A stretch of DNA of 64,000 nt from NCBI RefSeq assembly GCF_028453695.1, contig NC_135774.1, positions 20,274,001 through 20,338,000 on the forward strand, written 5' to 3'. The position numbers and the translations under genes were made by a program. This DNA is from Augochlora pura. Lineage: Eukaryota; Arthropoda; Insecta; Hymenoptera; Halictidae. Positions 49,171 to 62,340 of this stretch are shown piece after piece (position 1 is the stretch's first letter; each line of letters starts with the position of its first letter). The notes beneath the pieces were generated by a model, which ran no database searches, was not told the DNA's origin, and saw nothing but the letters and a program-made list of their open reading frames with translations.

Positions 49171-50619
49171 GCATAACTGATCCTGTTGTATATTATATAC
49201 GGGGTGTCCCATTTTAATCCTTCATCATCGAAATGGCAGACGAACTGGTCGGCACTGGGAGGGATTTGGTTCTTTTGCAAACGAGCTCGCCAGAGTTACT
49301 TTGTCGTCAATAATTTGATGTAACGAAACGCAAATCTGTAGTTGAAACAAGGTTTGTGTTTTTTTTTTGTTTTATATAAATTTCTATAAATGCATTAGTT
49401 AGTCGGTAGCTTATTCTAAGCATGTTTCTTGCTCTAGTAGAAACAGACTGTTAGGTTATGTACGCAATTTAAGGACGATGGGGGTCATAAAAATGATTTC
49501 AATGCTTTTTATAACGATGATTAATTTGAACATTCTTTGAGCTTATTTCTATTAATATAATATGTATACTAAGTTACATTTATATAGTAGTTTACTTTAC
49601 CAAAATGTTAAGGAATTATACTATCAAAATACGTGCCATGTTAGTCGAAACTAATTTTCATTAAATATGGACTGACAACATCATCTTTTATACTACTTAA
49701 ATGTATAATAAATAATAGCAACGATATACACACCATTAATATCCACGTAACTTTTGTAAATAAATTCCATAAAGGCATAAAGATGCTATGAAAATTATGA
49801 CAAATCTTGAAATTAATGAGTAGTTCCATTTTTTTAACAGAAGCTTTAACTGTTTACGGTCTACTCTCAGCCACCAAAGGTATTTCTTTATTCTTCTTAT
49901 TTTCACGTAAAATTAAAACATATTATTGTGTTACATATATCTAAACTTTAAAAGGGAATTAATAAATTTTGTTTTTCCTTCTTAATCGTGCATATTATGC
50001 ATTAGTGTTTGTTGAATGAAAATTTATACTAGCATGACATCTACGTATAAGCTTAATTTGACCGCAAAAAATTAGTATATTAACGTGAATTTTCTACTCG
50101 GTAATGGAATTGTTACATACTTTTGCTTCATAAGACGGAATTTAATGGAATTGTTACATACTATTGCTTCGAAGACGAATTCATTGATCTATGACATGTC
50201 CGTCTTTAAGGGTCATTCAACGTCACTTATCACGATCGTTTAAAGACTTCCAAAGTTTCTCTGAAGGTTCACAAGCCTTACCCTACTGGAGTTATTCGGC
50301 AATTCTCGTGTTTACAAACACGGGAAATCTACTGCCGGGCTATTACACCGAAATTGCTTCGACGGAATTGGTATTACTGCGACTGCCGTTACTTTGTTTC
50401 GGTAGCGATTCGATTTATGATTCTGCATTACACGCTACATTAAATTGTTTATACGATTCTAAAAACTGCTCGAATTATTATCAAGATTAATCGATTTAGA
50501 TTATAGAAAATAGATGTTTTCTTTTTTCTTCAAATTCATCGAGTACGTTTCATACTGAATAGGAATCGGTTCAGATGTCTGATCATGCCTTACCGTTTCT
50601 ACTTCCTCTAAATGTCATA
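49171..50619. other. AT-rich non-coding stretch
   Basis: Begins with a GGGGTGTCCC word at 49,201-49,210 resembling insect repeat termini. No gene recognised; a 99-codon frame at 50,191-50,490 is unremarkable. Confidence 0.4.
50103..50183 (+). repeat. 41-bp tandem duplication
   Basis: Two adjacent copies of a unit of about 41 bp, starting at 50,103 and 50,144 with AATGGAATTGTTACATAC / AATGGAATTGTTACATAC. They diverge mildly toward the unit end. Confidence 0.85.
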
Positions 50620-50872
50620 TTAACCTCTTGCACTACAATAACGAGTCAGACTCGTGGTACAGATTTTATGCAGGATCTAATAAATATGAACATTATTAAT
50701 TTCCACTATATCAAAATAAAAATAAATTCTTCTGTTACCAAAGTCTAGAAACGAAAGCGTATAAAAATAATAAAACAAATAAAAATTGTTTGGCCCTATT
50801 AAGGAAAATATTAAGGAATAATTAATGCTAATCAATGCAATTTGAAAGGAATATAGTAGTGCAAGGGGTTAA
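50620..50872. mobile_element. TTAA MITE C (253 bp)
   Basis: TTAA at both borders (50,620-50,623 and 50,869-50,872). Terminal repeats CCTCTTGCACTACAATA and the complement of the right end CCCCTTGCACTACTATA agree at 15 of 17 bases. ACGAGTCAGACTCGT (50,641-50,655), a palindrome around a central base, follows the left terminus with no gap. The interior is co-linear with the element at 34,954 and more distantly with 26,732. Non-coding. Confidence 0.92.
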
Positions 50873-52320
50873 TATTTTTAACGTCTTACGAAGAGTTACG
50901 TTCGAAACGAAATACAATATTAAATTTTATTAAAACATATGAAATTCTTTTAATGTTTTCTATTGTTTCTTTTGGACAATATTCTTACTACCAAACTAAT
51001 TTCTTTTGTTCTATCAAATATGACGAAATGTAATAACACTTTTCGCGATTGTAAAATTGACTTTGCAATATTGGAAAGAGAAAATGATTCTGTAGATTGT
51101 TACAAAGTTACAAAATTAAAATGCACTTGTTCTCGCAACTTTAACTTAAAATGATTACGGCGAGTGTTGTAACTGCAACTTCTCATGAATTTTTGGAGGT
51201 ATTAAAACTTTTCCATTACGATCCCAGTCGCAAGTTTCGTTACTTGAAAACAACATTAAGTTTTCTTAATTCTTTCGTAATTTTAAATGATCTATTCTAA
51301 TATTTTCACGCAAATATTTAAGATCAACATTACGAAGTTAAGAAGATTTTATCAATTCAGTCGAAATCAATAATCCTTTTATCATGTAAATTAGCCAAAT
51401 CAAAGTTAATATTAATTATGTAGTTGTAATATGATCGTAGGAATACTTTATGTAAAGGAACATTGTGAAATTACATTTTGACAAATCTACATCAATAAAT
51501 TGATATGAAAAATATTGAAAATTATTTGTGTACAAAACGAAGTAGAAATAATAAATTACATCAACCTCTTTTATAAACTTTTTGGTGTCGTCTATATATC
51601 GGAACATTTATTTTCGTAATATCCTTATACCAAGACATTCGGTTATCTAATAATTTTATTTAAGTAAAGAATACTGTGCATATATAAAACGATTGGATAC
51701 CAGAATATTGAAAAATAAATATATGAATATTGTAAAAATAAATGGAATCTTCACTGTAATTAAAAAGTCAGTGAATTGATACAATCAGTCGTACTTTATT
51801 CAACTTTCGAGTCACGAACTACGCGTTTCGCGAACTCTAACAAACAAATTGCACGATTGTTCCTCTTGCATGCAACGTCTCAAGTATTTCACGTTCTACG
51901 ATATTCATTCACCGAAAAATCCTTCCATTTTATTTACCTTTTAAGATCAAGTCCGTAGGCATTTGGCTCCCGTTCTTTTGGCTCTTGGCCACTCTAAAGA
52001 TCCAGTGCTTCAGTCATTGTAATTGAGTAAAAGAAATAGTGCAGACTCTCGAGGGGTCTACTAATATTTTCGTGTAAGAGACGGTTTCAGAGATAACTGG
52101 ATTTACCATTAGCCGAGTGCCATCTAATGATAGCGTAGCAATAATAACAATAACAAGATAATCAGAATCGAATAAAGTCGGGAAATGTATGAACGGTTTA
52201 AAGATTCACGGGTAGGAATCTCTGATGTCTCAATCTTCATAAATTTCTCCAAATAGATTGTCGATACTAAAGTCACGAGAAATTAGATTACCCTTCAGAC
52301 AAACGTTTCCAAAAAGACGC
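50873..52320. other. AT-rich non-coding stretch
   Basis: No gene, RNA or repeat recognised. Confidence 0.5.
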
Positions 52321-52760
52321 CTGACCGATCCGCAGAGGGGCCTTCGCGTCGGTTAAGTCGTTTTTCCTTACAGATCACGCATCCCGAGTAACACCATTTT
52401 TTACGGTTAGGCTCGCAAAGTAGCGGTGCATTGTTAATGACGGTTGATGACAGTTGTTACAGCTTAGTTGGCGACTATTAGTTTCTCGTGTACCTGGTAC
52501 GCCTCGGCACACGCTCGGTAATTACGTGTACGTTCCGTCGACCGGTGTTCTAGAACATAAAGCTACCTATACACTCAGCACGTCTTGAGCCTGGTATCTT
52601 GATTTGTGAAGATTTTGCGTCCTGGAAATTGTTTTACATTCTGAAATTCTTGGAGTTATAAATATACTCTCATAGGGGATACTTGTCCCTATATCTTCTC
52701 TTCTGGGCGCACTATGCGACTTGTCGACATTCAAATAAGTAGGGTGAAGATGCCTCATGT
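52321..52760. other. GC-richer block
   Basis: Small block of higher GC. No gene or regulatory motif could be supported. Confidence 0.35.
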
Positions 52761-55700
52761 GAAATCAATATTTTCTTTTAAATTGTAATTTTGGATTAAC
52801 ATTTATTAATAGTAGATACATGTCAAAAAAGTAAAAGAGCAAACATTCCGCTTGTCTATGGCAAAGAAAAAAATTAGAACTGTGTAAACTCACAGATTTT
52901 AAAAATGAGTTCCTACCATGAAATTGAGTTCGGTTTTTGCAAACAATTTCTTTCCGCCTTTTCTCATTGAGCAAATAAAATTTGTTTATTCAACATCACA
53001 GTTTTCGTGGACCCATCGGTCACTTTCATCTTAGAATAATTTTTTCTTCATCATCTGTTGAACTATCACGTTCTTTATGTCCCCTTTTATCGTTCTTTTA
53101 GAATTATATTTTTTGTGCAGCGTTATAATCAGATCTTCAATGATATATAACTAGTAAATCCTGAACTTCAGTACATGTACTATACAATAGTGTTTATGAA
53201 AATTTGTATAATATATTCGTAAAATATACTCTTAACAGCATACCTATAATTAGCTAATAAATGATGTATAATTAATAATTTAGCAAATTCAATTGCAGGA
53301 CAACATGTTTACACAGATCTATTTTAATAAAATTTAATTTTTTAACCTATCTAAATATATATTTTCTGACTTAACAATCTAAAGCATAGTCAAATGATTA
53401 AATTAATTTATAAACAGTAAGAATTGGGTGTTTCAACAGATATTTCTAAGAATAATATTTCTTAGATATTTACCGGATCATATTACATAAATGAGAAACT
53501 GTTATAAATGAATGATGATTTACGTATTTGCTAGTTATAAAAATATTAAATTAATAAAATTTTAAGATCCACTAAATTTTATTTATTCAAAGTATCGTTC
53601 GTCCGGCGTTGCTGTTAGTAAAGGAAAACTATAATTTGATAATGTCAGTCTCTGTATATTCATCCTGAAAACTATAGATTTATATAAATATTTAGATCGT
53701 GCGATTAAAAAAAAATTAAATCTATAGAACGACGTACTATTGCACAGAATTGAACTTTCGGAACTATCACTTTTTGAATACTTTATCACTTTTAACTCAG
53801 GAAACACTATTCGAGTCAGCGTAACTTTATACCAACCAAGTTTCGCACAAAACACTTTACCAGGATTTTAGAGGTATAAGCGCTTCCGTGTATCCTGCAA
53901 CTGATCTACTGGGTGCTACCGAAATCATGGTGTAATCGGAAAGTCGACGGTTTTACAATGCAAGATAAGGCTAAGTAGAATTGTACATGTCATGCTTTGT
54001 TTAAAAAATAATCGCCTCTTTAAAAGTAGAGTACAAGCGCTATTGCATTGGAATCGATTGGCGTGTCTGCTCATGACTTGCCGTTTCTACTTCTCGTAGG
54101 TAACAGTAGTATACATATGCTTTTCGCAACAGGGAACTTGAACATCATTAATCAAAATAACTATCTCAAGATAATCATTACACGTAGAATTTCAAAAATG
54201 AATTCAATAGAACTTTGTCCTTGTATTGAAGGTTTTATTAGGCCTAAAATAGAGTTGTAATTGTTTAATAATACCATTGCGTACTGTAATATGGCAAATC
54301 TGTGTTAATATTATTGCTAATGTTATTGAAGTGTATTTTTGTTTTATCATAAAATTTACATCGCTTCTGTCTTTATAGCATAATGTTTTAAGTGCAAGGA
54401 ATACGAACATGTGCACGTAAGTGAAAGTATATTCCAATTAGACAACTTTGATTTATGATGCAGTCACATGCAAAAGAAATTCCTCTTTTCTTATTTAAAC
54501 GATTAAAGTCGCATTAATTTTCGGTTCCATTGCACTATCGGCAATAAAACGGTGATCGTCGACGTGTATGCACTTTCGCTCTGTCACTGTGAGACAACAT
54601 TGTATTTTACATCTTTCGTTTTGTGCCCTAGTGTGTACACAGCTTAAGCCTAACGCTCTGAAAACAGCGACTCCTGGATGCAGTGACCCGCGTTGTGTAC
54701 GCCGAATAAAATTAAAAACCGCTTACATAAGGTTCGCTTTTTCTCTTTGCGTTCACGCTGAACTTGTGCAACATTGTTTGATATTATTTTCTTTGCCTGT
54801 TCATGTTCATGCGGCACCTCGCGGTTCCATTGCAAATTGAATTCCATTGTGCGGCTACTTTTACAATTGTCATCATTATCAGATTCCTCTGTACACGACA
54901 GTTTCGAGTATTAGATCCTATCAAGCTTCCCATAATGTTCTCGTATCTTTTTGCAGCGAGGTAAGTGGATTTCGCCATTAAAATGATTTCCATTACGTTC
55001 AACTACCTGTTCCCGACGTCGCTCAAATCGCTTACACTCACCGGCAAAAGTTTAGAAACAAAACGATTTTAATGAGTATCGCGTCTGTTAATTTCATCCG
55101 TCTCGTCTCTTTACACATTTCTTTTCGCTTTTCTGTAAAGATCTTTTTCTACTTTCTTTCGAATAATCTTAAAATTAACAGTAAAAGGAAACCACGAGTA
55201 CACCATTTACCATTGTTTGATTGAATTGTTTCCGAACTTCTGTCGGTGAATGTATTTATGCATGCTTCGTCTGTTTAGTTATACGCTAATGTGTCATACT
55301 ACAATTGATCTATGATATGAATAACGTTCGTTGTAGATATTATAGAAGTAACAAGTGCTAATTGAATAGCGATAACAACAAAGATATTTAAATTCAACTA
55401 GACATAATGTTCATTATTTAAAATAAAAAATTTAATATAAAAAATGTAATATAAAAAATTGGAGGTTCTAAATAGATACTGCGACGAATATTTTACTGAC
55501 AATAAAATAAATTATTTTATATAAATATATTTCATTATTTAATTACACATCTCTTAAACTGCGTCTATTTTAATAGCAATAACAAATACATTTCTTGTAA
55601 TACATTAGTACATTATTTAGGTTTAAGATCGCCAATGTTAGGACTTGAATGTCTATTGTGTCGTATGAACACGTAGAATTTGTATTCTAATAGTAATAGA

Positions 55701-56390
55701 ATGTTTCTTAAACTATACAAGGCAATTATCTCTCACTACACGTTTCACAAATTATCTTTCGCTACACGGATATGCAGCATTCCATTCAAATCATATCTTA
55801 GACTTGGTTCTAATTGATCGTCAAAGCAAAATCACTATCATTCGCTTTGACATGGTCAAACTGACTCGGGCCTGCAAACCACAAATCTCTACAATTTAAT
55901 ATATCCATGTATGTTATGAGTGGACTGCACTCTTTATGAATTTATGAAAAATTAGTAGCTGCCATTCGAAGCGATATATGTAAATTAAAAGCGTTCAAGA
56001 GTACCAACGTATTAGTTTCAAATTTAATCGGCCTATTAAAAATGTCATCAAGTTTGCAATGAGTCAACGTGGATTTACTTACACTTGGTAATTTAGAAAT
56101 ATGCAATATTTACTGAAACGATAACTGGTAGTAATGTTACGAGTTAAAAATCATTTAGAACATAAAGGAATGCGGTTTTAGTTATTTGCAACCGATGCAA
56201 GTAATTTCTATTTTGCATATAGATCAGCCTAGTCATAAGAGTGATCGTTGAAGGGTTAAAGTTCGCTACGTATAGTACCGCTAAGAATGCAACATGCATT
56301 AATCTGTGAACGCAAATAACAGAGAACGTGTCGGTTTTAAATCACGTTGCGACAACGTTGGGAACTGTATCAAATTCAAATTGTTAACAT
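52761..56390. other. AT-rich non-coding desert
   Basis: More than 3.5 kb of AT-rich DNA with short unrecognised frames. A GC-richer patch lies at 54,540-55,120. No RNA gene or transposon recognised. Confidence 0.45.
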
Positions 56391-56880
56391 TCCTAGCTCT
56401 CGACACACGCTGGTCCGCGATTAATCGTCGTTCGCAAATCCACGAAATGAATTAACCTGGCCGCCGTATCGCGAAATCATTATTAGCTTCTATCGTGTAG
56501 AACGGTGCGCATACGAGTAATTGTGCATTACATGGTAATCACGCGGGCTCGGCGTACGCGAGGCTATCAATTGGGAGTAAATCCGTGAAAGCCATTATTA
56601 CATATCGTGAAATCGTTTATCCTAACCGATTCGTTCCGCCTATAACTCCCTTACCAGCCCGACCCCCGGTATAACAATTACACGTGGCTGTTGCGAATAA
56701 AAGATCTGCATCGGTCAGGATATGCCTGTGCAGAAATGTTTCGCGTTGCGCGGCAAAGGATCGCTAACGGGAAGCCAGCGGGTCTCTACTTCCGCGAGGA
56801 TCCGTATCCCGCTGCACATCGATGCCGGCGACTAATAATTCAAAAAGGTTGCGGATTAAAGAAACGGGCTGAATGTTAGA
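56391..56880. other. GC-richer block
   Basis: Block of higher GC ending in a 62-codon plus-strand frame (56,691-56,879) without recognisable features. Confidence 0.35.
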
Positions 56881-58260
56881 TGCTTATTTATTAATTTATT
56901 GGTAATCAATGGAACGAGTCCTGAAATACTCGAGTGACCTCCTTCACGGACTACGGAAAACCATTAGGGGGGTCTCGGACTCGAAATCGATTGTTTCTAC
57001 GAGTTATTAATCGATGGTCGATTGGTGTACGAGGATCATCTGGAATGAACTTATTTAATTGGTTTGCTCGAGTTCGAAATAGCGTTTTCTAGCGTTTAGT
57101 CCTGCACTGTATCGTTACGATACTAACAGCAAAGTAAATGCTCGGGAATTTAATTCAATTCTACCTTATTCTACCTACGGTTTCTGTTTATTAAAACTGA
57201 TATTCGAGTAGCAATCATGGTATCGCGAATCTTTGTGTAAAATGCATAGTATGTGCCACAGTCGTTACGAAGGGAAATAAAATAGAAAGTTACGTTTACG
57301 GACGATAGTTAAGAAATATATCCCCGAGACGTAGGAGTGTCAATTGTATGTGCTTATAGTCAAATATCTGGAAAATAATTATTGTTATTCGCAAAAATTA
57401 AGAGAAGAGAACGATGCTTAACATATTCAAATTTAGCAACCTTGCAAATATATGAGTGTCCAATTTATATAAAAATTTTAACAAGTTACAATATTTGGTC
57501 AATTTTTTGTAAAAGGATACCGTTGTATGCTTTAGAAAATGTTAAGATAGGGTTTGTAAAATCACCGAAAAATGTTCTTCCAGGCAAGACGCATTTTGCC
57601 TACATCATATTACAAACGTTACCAAATAATCGTAAGGAGTATCAAAGGGGTTGAAATTCAAGGGAAGAAGAAGATCAGAAAAATGAGCCGCGCGATTCGG
57701 AACGCGGCGGAGTTCCAAACAGAAAGGACACATTCACTTGTGAAACAACGTTCGCGGTACTCGAGACCTGAGGGCCAGATAATATCGGAGGTAAGGCGAA
57801 AGTACCTATTATGGAACGCTTTGCATGGGGTATCGGATGATCATCGATTCTATTGCAACTTACAAGTGTCATTGTTCAATATTTATACTACTTTTCAATA
57901 GATTGATGTTTCTAGATAACATAATGAACATTGAAATACATATTTAGCATGAATATAGAAAATAATGCCGATAAAATACTCAAGCGTGTAGCCACTATGG
58001 AACACTGTCCTGGTGTTCCACACTGAATATCCCTAATTTGGAAAGTCCAAGTTAGAGCCATTGAAACATGAATGCCAATTTTTCATAAATAAGAATAATG
58101 AAAAAATCCAAATGCATAATATTGGACAATATATTCTTGCATGGAAATACTTGTACACGAGTAAACACAGTGTTATAACTTAAACACCGTTTATTGTATT
58201 ATTTGTGTTACCGTCTCATCAAGGAGCCATAATAGAGTGATGCTTCATATTAGACAGTTT
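56881..58260. other. AT-rich non-coding stretch
   Basis: No gene supported. A 109-codon plus-strand frame at 57,572-57,901 has no motif. Confidence 0.4.
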
Positions 58261-59380
58261 TACCTTAATCCTCTCGTTCCTTCAATTCGAACGGGGTGGC
58301 TGACAACCGCGCGTTCTCGTGACGAACACAAGGCGGCAGAGGGGCGAGCCTCGTAAGGGTTGAATCGGCTGAATGCGCCGCGCGAAGAATGGGACGGGCG
58401 CAGGAAAACCGTCAGCGATCAGCGTAACGCCACGCATGATTGTCGTTCGAAAAACGTTCGAGTACCTCGTGGCCGTACCTGGACGCAGTTCTCACACTCG
58501 CGGGGCAATCTTTCACATTCTGCGCATACTTGCGCCCACCCAGGCCATTCTGGCAGATAGGTGGTACATATAACCGAGAGGCGAGCCTCGAGCCGAGTCA
58601 AGTTCGAGCTGCATCGTAGAAGCCTTGGCAGTTTCGCGGAAGCAACAAGCTGTTTATAGCTACTCCTTGCGCTCCTCCCGTATCGTCCGTTCCCCTCTGC
58701 TCCCCCTTTGGCCCCCCCTCGTTCGCTTCTACGGCCGGCGGACAATGCCTGTGTTGTTGTTGTTGCTGTTGCTCTTTACGCGCAACGTCTTCACGGATCG
58801 GTCCTCGTGCACTGACATACTGTGTCTCTCTTTCCCACTTTCCGTCTCTCTATCTTTCTCTCTCTCTCTCTCTCTCGCTCTCTCTCCCTTTCTCACTTAT
58901 ACTCTCTTCCTGTCTCGTTCTGCCAGGCAGGGTACGTTTCAGCGAAAGAGAACGAGGGTAGAAAGTAAGGAAGACGGAGTGTCAGGGTTGCAGGAGGTGG
59001 CGAGCGGAGGGGAGGGATCACGAGGGAGCCCTCCAGGGAGTAACCTTCGGCGCGAACAGCGTGCCAAGTGGCTGTTTACATCAATTTTATCGCCGATTCC
59101 TGAACCCCGCTGTCGGGACAGATTTCACGCGCTCGCATCTCGTCGCGTCGCATAAATCGTCGTGCACGCGCGCCTTCTGCGTGCTCTTAGTGATAGGAGT
59201 CAAGATGGAACATGGGATAATCGCCGCGCACTAATTATCGGTATACAGGTGTTTCATGGTTTTGGACTCGGAGAGTCGAATTTGATACTGCATAGATTTT
59301 TACAGTGCTTGTTGTTGGTCGTATATGAGCCATGGAAGCAATTACGATCGGAAAAGGAATCGCAGAGATAATTTAGACTG
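58261..59380. other. GC-rich CpG-dense block with CT tract
   Basis: GC-rich block with a CT tract in the middle. The 176-codon plus-strand frame at 58,625-59,155 is Ser/Leu/Arg-rich across the repeat and shows no domain. Possible regulatory island. Confidence 0.4.
58858..58890 (+). repeat. (CT)n microsatellite
   Basis: CT dinucleotide run with one CG interruption. Confidence 0.85.
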
Positions 59381-62340
59381 TAGACGTGATGCCACATGGA
59401 GTCACTAATATTGTCCCGTATTTTGTCGAGTAAGTACGTCTCTCATCTGACTTGATGTAACAAAAAGAATATTTTATTAATTAAAAATAAATGTTACTAA
59501 TAAAACTATACAATTTGTTTCGGTATTATAATATATGTATACTTTTCAAAACCACTGCAACAACGACATACTTCATCGCCAACAAACGCTTATATTGTAA
59601 TTTGTCGCACATGTAAATAATTTATCTAATTACCATTCACTAAATTGACTGTAATAACTGTTATTGCCTGTAAATTGTAAATTGACTAATTTACAGAATA
59701 TAATTGATTGTAAATATATATTTAAATAAAATAAAAAATTAAGTACGTGATCGTTGACGCTGATTTCGAAATTGTTGGCTTTGTAAAACGTAGCATGATA
59801 TTCAAGAAATCTATGATTTTCCAATGATGAATTTATATACTATTGGATGTATTTAATCTGTTTATATAGAACTTGAGAAGATACAGATACATATTTTATG
59901 TTTATAAAAAATGAATATAACGTATAAAATTAGTATTACTTGCACTGCATATATGTTTTTCACTGTATATTAAAGCATAATAATTCTTGGAAATGTTAAG
60001 ACACAAACGTATAAAATGACAAGTTCGATTAAAAAAGTTAAAAAGTAAATCGTATTATATTTACTGTATATTAGTATTCGAAGGTAATCGGTAACTATAA
60101 AGTATTCTCTAGCCATGAGGGTAAACTATCGCACTGCGTGGTAACTTTGCTCTAGACTCTAGATGGTGGGCTTGGAACGGACCCCTAAATACATATACTA
60201 TAATATATGCTAGAACGAACGAGGTTGTAGAACCATTTCTGTTCCTTCTAGCAAACCTCGGTGTATGCAGAACCGTGTCTGGAATCGTGCTGTAACCAAA
60301 GTGGTACCGATTTTCCATGGAAAAGTGTGTCGGGAGTATGGAATTAAATTCTTGAGTATCATATTTCACCTCTGCCATGATCGCATTAGGATGCGATCAA
60401 ATATGAAGATCAAAACTAATTCGTGAGCCAAGTGAAATGGAGCATACCGTTTCATGGGAAAGAAGAGCAAGCTATTTCAAGTCTCAATACTTTATTTTGA
60501 CCAGAAGAATAACTGCAGGACAAAATCGGATTATCTCCCTCGTTCTAATTTCTTCAAATAATTCTGGAACGATCTTACGTGAACGATTTTTCAAAAATCT
60601 TATATCCAAGTTATATCAAAAGCAAACATGTAATGATATAATTTATCTTTTTATTTATTTACATTTTTATATTGTCAGCTTCTTCTGACTGTAGTATGAC
60701 TTCGCAGATACTCTTCGTATGGACAATAGTTGACAAAACTATGCATTATTTACTATTACTTCTCTTTAATATCAAATTAAAAGTAATGAGACATTTGTTA
60801 CATCAATGTGATAGTTTTATAGTAAGATATTTTCATTGAGAATTGTATTATTATATAATAATTCGATGTAGATACGCTGTAATCATCTGACCCACAGAAG
60901 CATTCAATTAGTATTCACGAATAATTTCTTTCTGTTATAAATATATTATCATACCAATTCAATCCATACTTAGTCTCTGCTGGCAAATCGCCACATTGCA
61001 CGACACATTGAAGAATACGATTCAAATCTGACGCATTCTTTCGCGGAAAATGTTTTCACTTTTGGCGAGTTGCCCTCGTTCAATTCATTATACCAGTCAT
61101 GTTTTGTTTTCCATCTGAGAAGAGTCGTAAAAGTTGATAGAACATATTTTGGTACACAGTATGATAGTTCGAATTATTGAGAACAATAGACAATCAAGAT
61201 CTTCGATAATCAAGACGAAGAATAGTTTAGACTAGTTTTGCATATTTAAATCTTTTACTACGTTGTAATGCATCTTGTTTGTGAAATATTAACAAAATAT
61301 TAAGGAGAACTAACGTTGATTTTTTACATATCAGAAATTAAAACGCGAATCTCTGTGCAAAATCTTCAATCTTTTCACTATTTTATATTTCACCTATTAA
61401 CGTTTACCATAAATGCATGAAATCCGCTGACTAATACTTAGATACAGCGTCAGTAAATAATAATGTATCTACGAAATTAGTTTAGTATTTTTTTCAGAAA
61501 AATATAAGATTACAGTGAGCGACAAGAAATATCCACTGATTATAAATATCTTAATTCGATAGTGTTATTTCGAAACTATATTTTTCGAACATGTCACTTA
61601 AAAATTGATAAAATTAATGAAGTTACGGCATGTAATAGACGTCTATTCCAGCGATGTCGATAATGGTGTTTGGAGCTTTAGCCGCGTGTTTCTCAAAAAG
61701 GTGTTCGTAAAATCGGTAACCAATATTTCTCGAAAATTAATTAAGTGACTCAAACAAAATACCGCAGATACATTGTTAATAGAATGATCTAATTTGCGTC
61801 ATATCAATCAAGTTAATTAGTAAACTACTAGTGACACTTAGAGAAATAAATTTTGGAGATAAAAATGTTCTTTTAATTTTTTATAACAATGAAATTTCTA
61901 AAGTGTTGGTAATTACAGAAGCGTTATGCAAAATTACGGTAGCAATACTGTATTACAATAACAATCACTAAAGTACATTTCATTCTATAATGTAATATTT
62001 CACAAAATTATGTTAAATGTTTTAATTTAATATAAATGATGATATTTTAAACTAAAACATTTATCTATTTTTTAAATTTTACTGTCTACTAGTTTCAAAC
62101 TGCTTCATTACATTTTTGTAATCGCAGATGGATGCTGATGTCTTAAAAATGTAAAATTATGGTGTCATTGTGGGGTCAACACTCAGTGTGTTAAAAGTAT
62201 TTTATAAATTACAGATTTCTTAAAGCGTTCAGCTATGTCTTCGATAAATACAATACTCTTTGCTCCGCATATCGATTTCAATGAATATTTATCAACGTAT
62301 GCGCAACGGAACAAAAGGTGTTTTGTTAATTAAAACGGTC
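59381..62340. other. AT-rich non-coding desert
   Basis: AT-rich DNA with stops in all frames. A TTAACACACTGAGTG word on the minus strand at about 62,170-62,184 could be a lone TTAA element end. No gene recognised. Confidence 0.45.
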
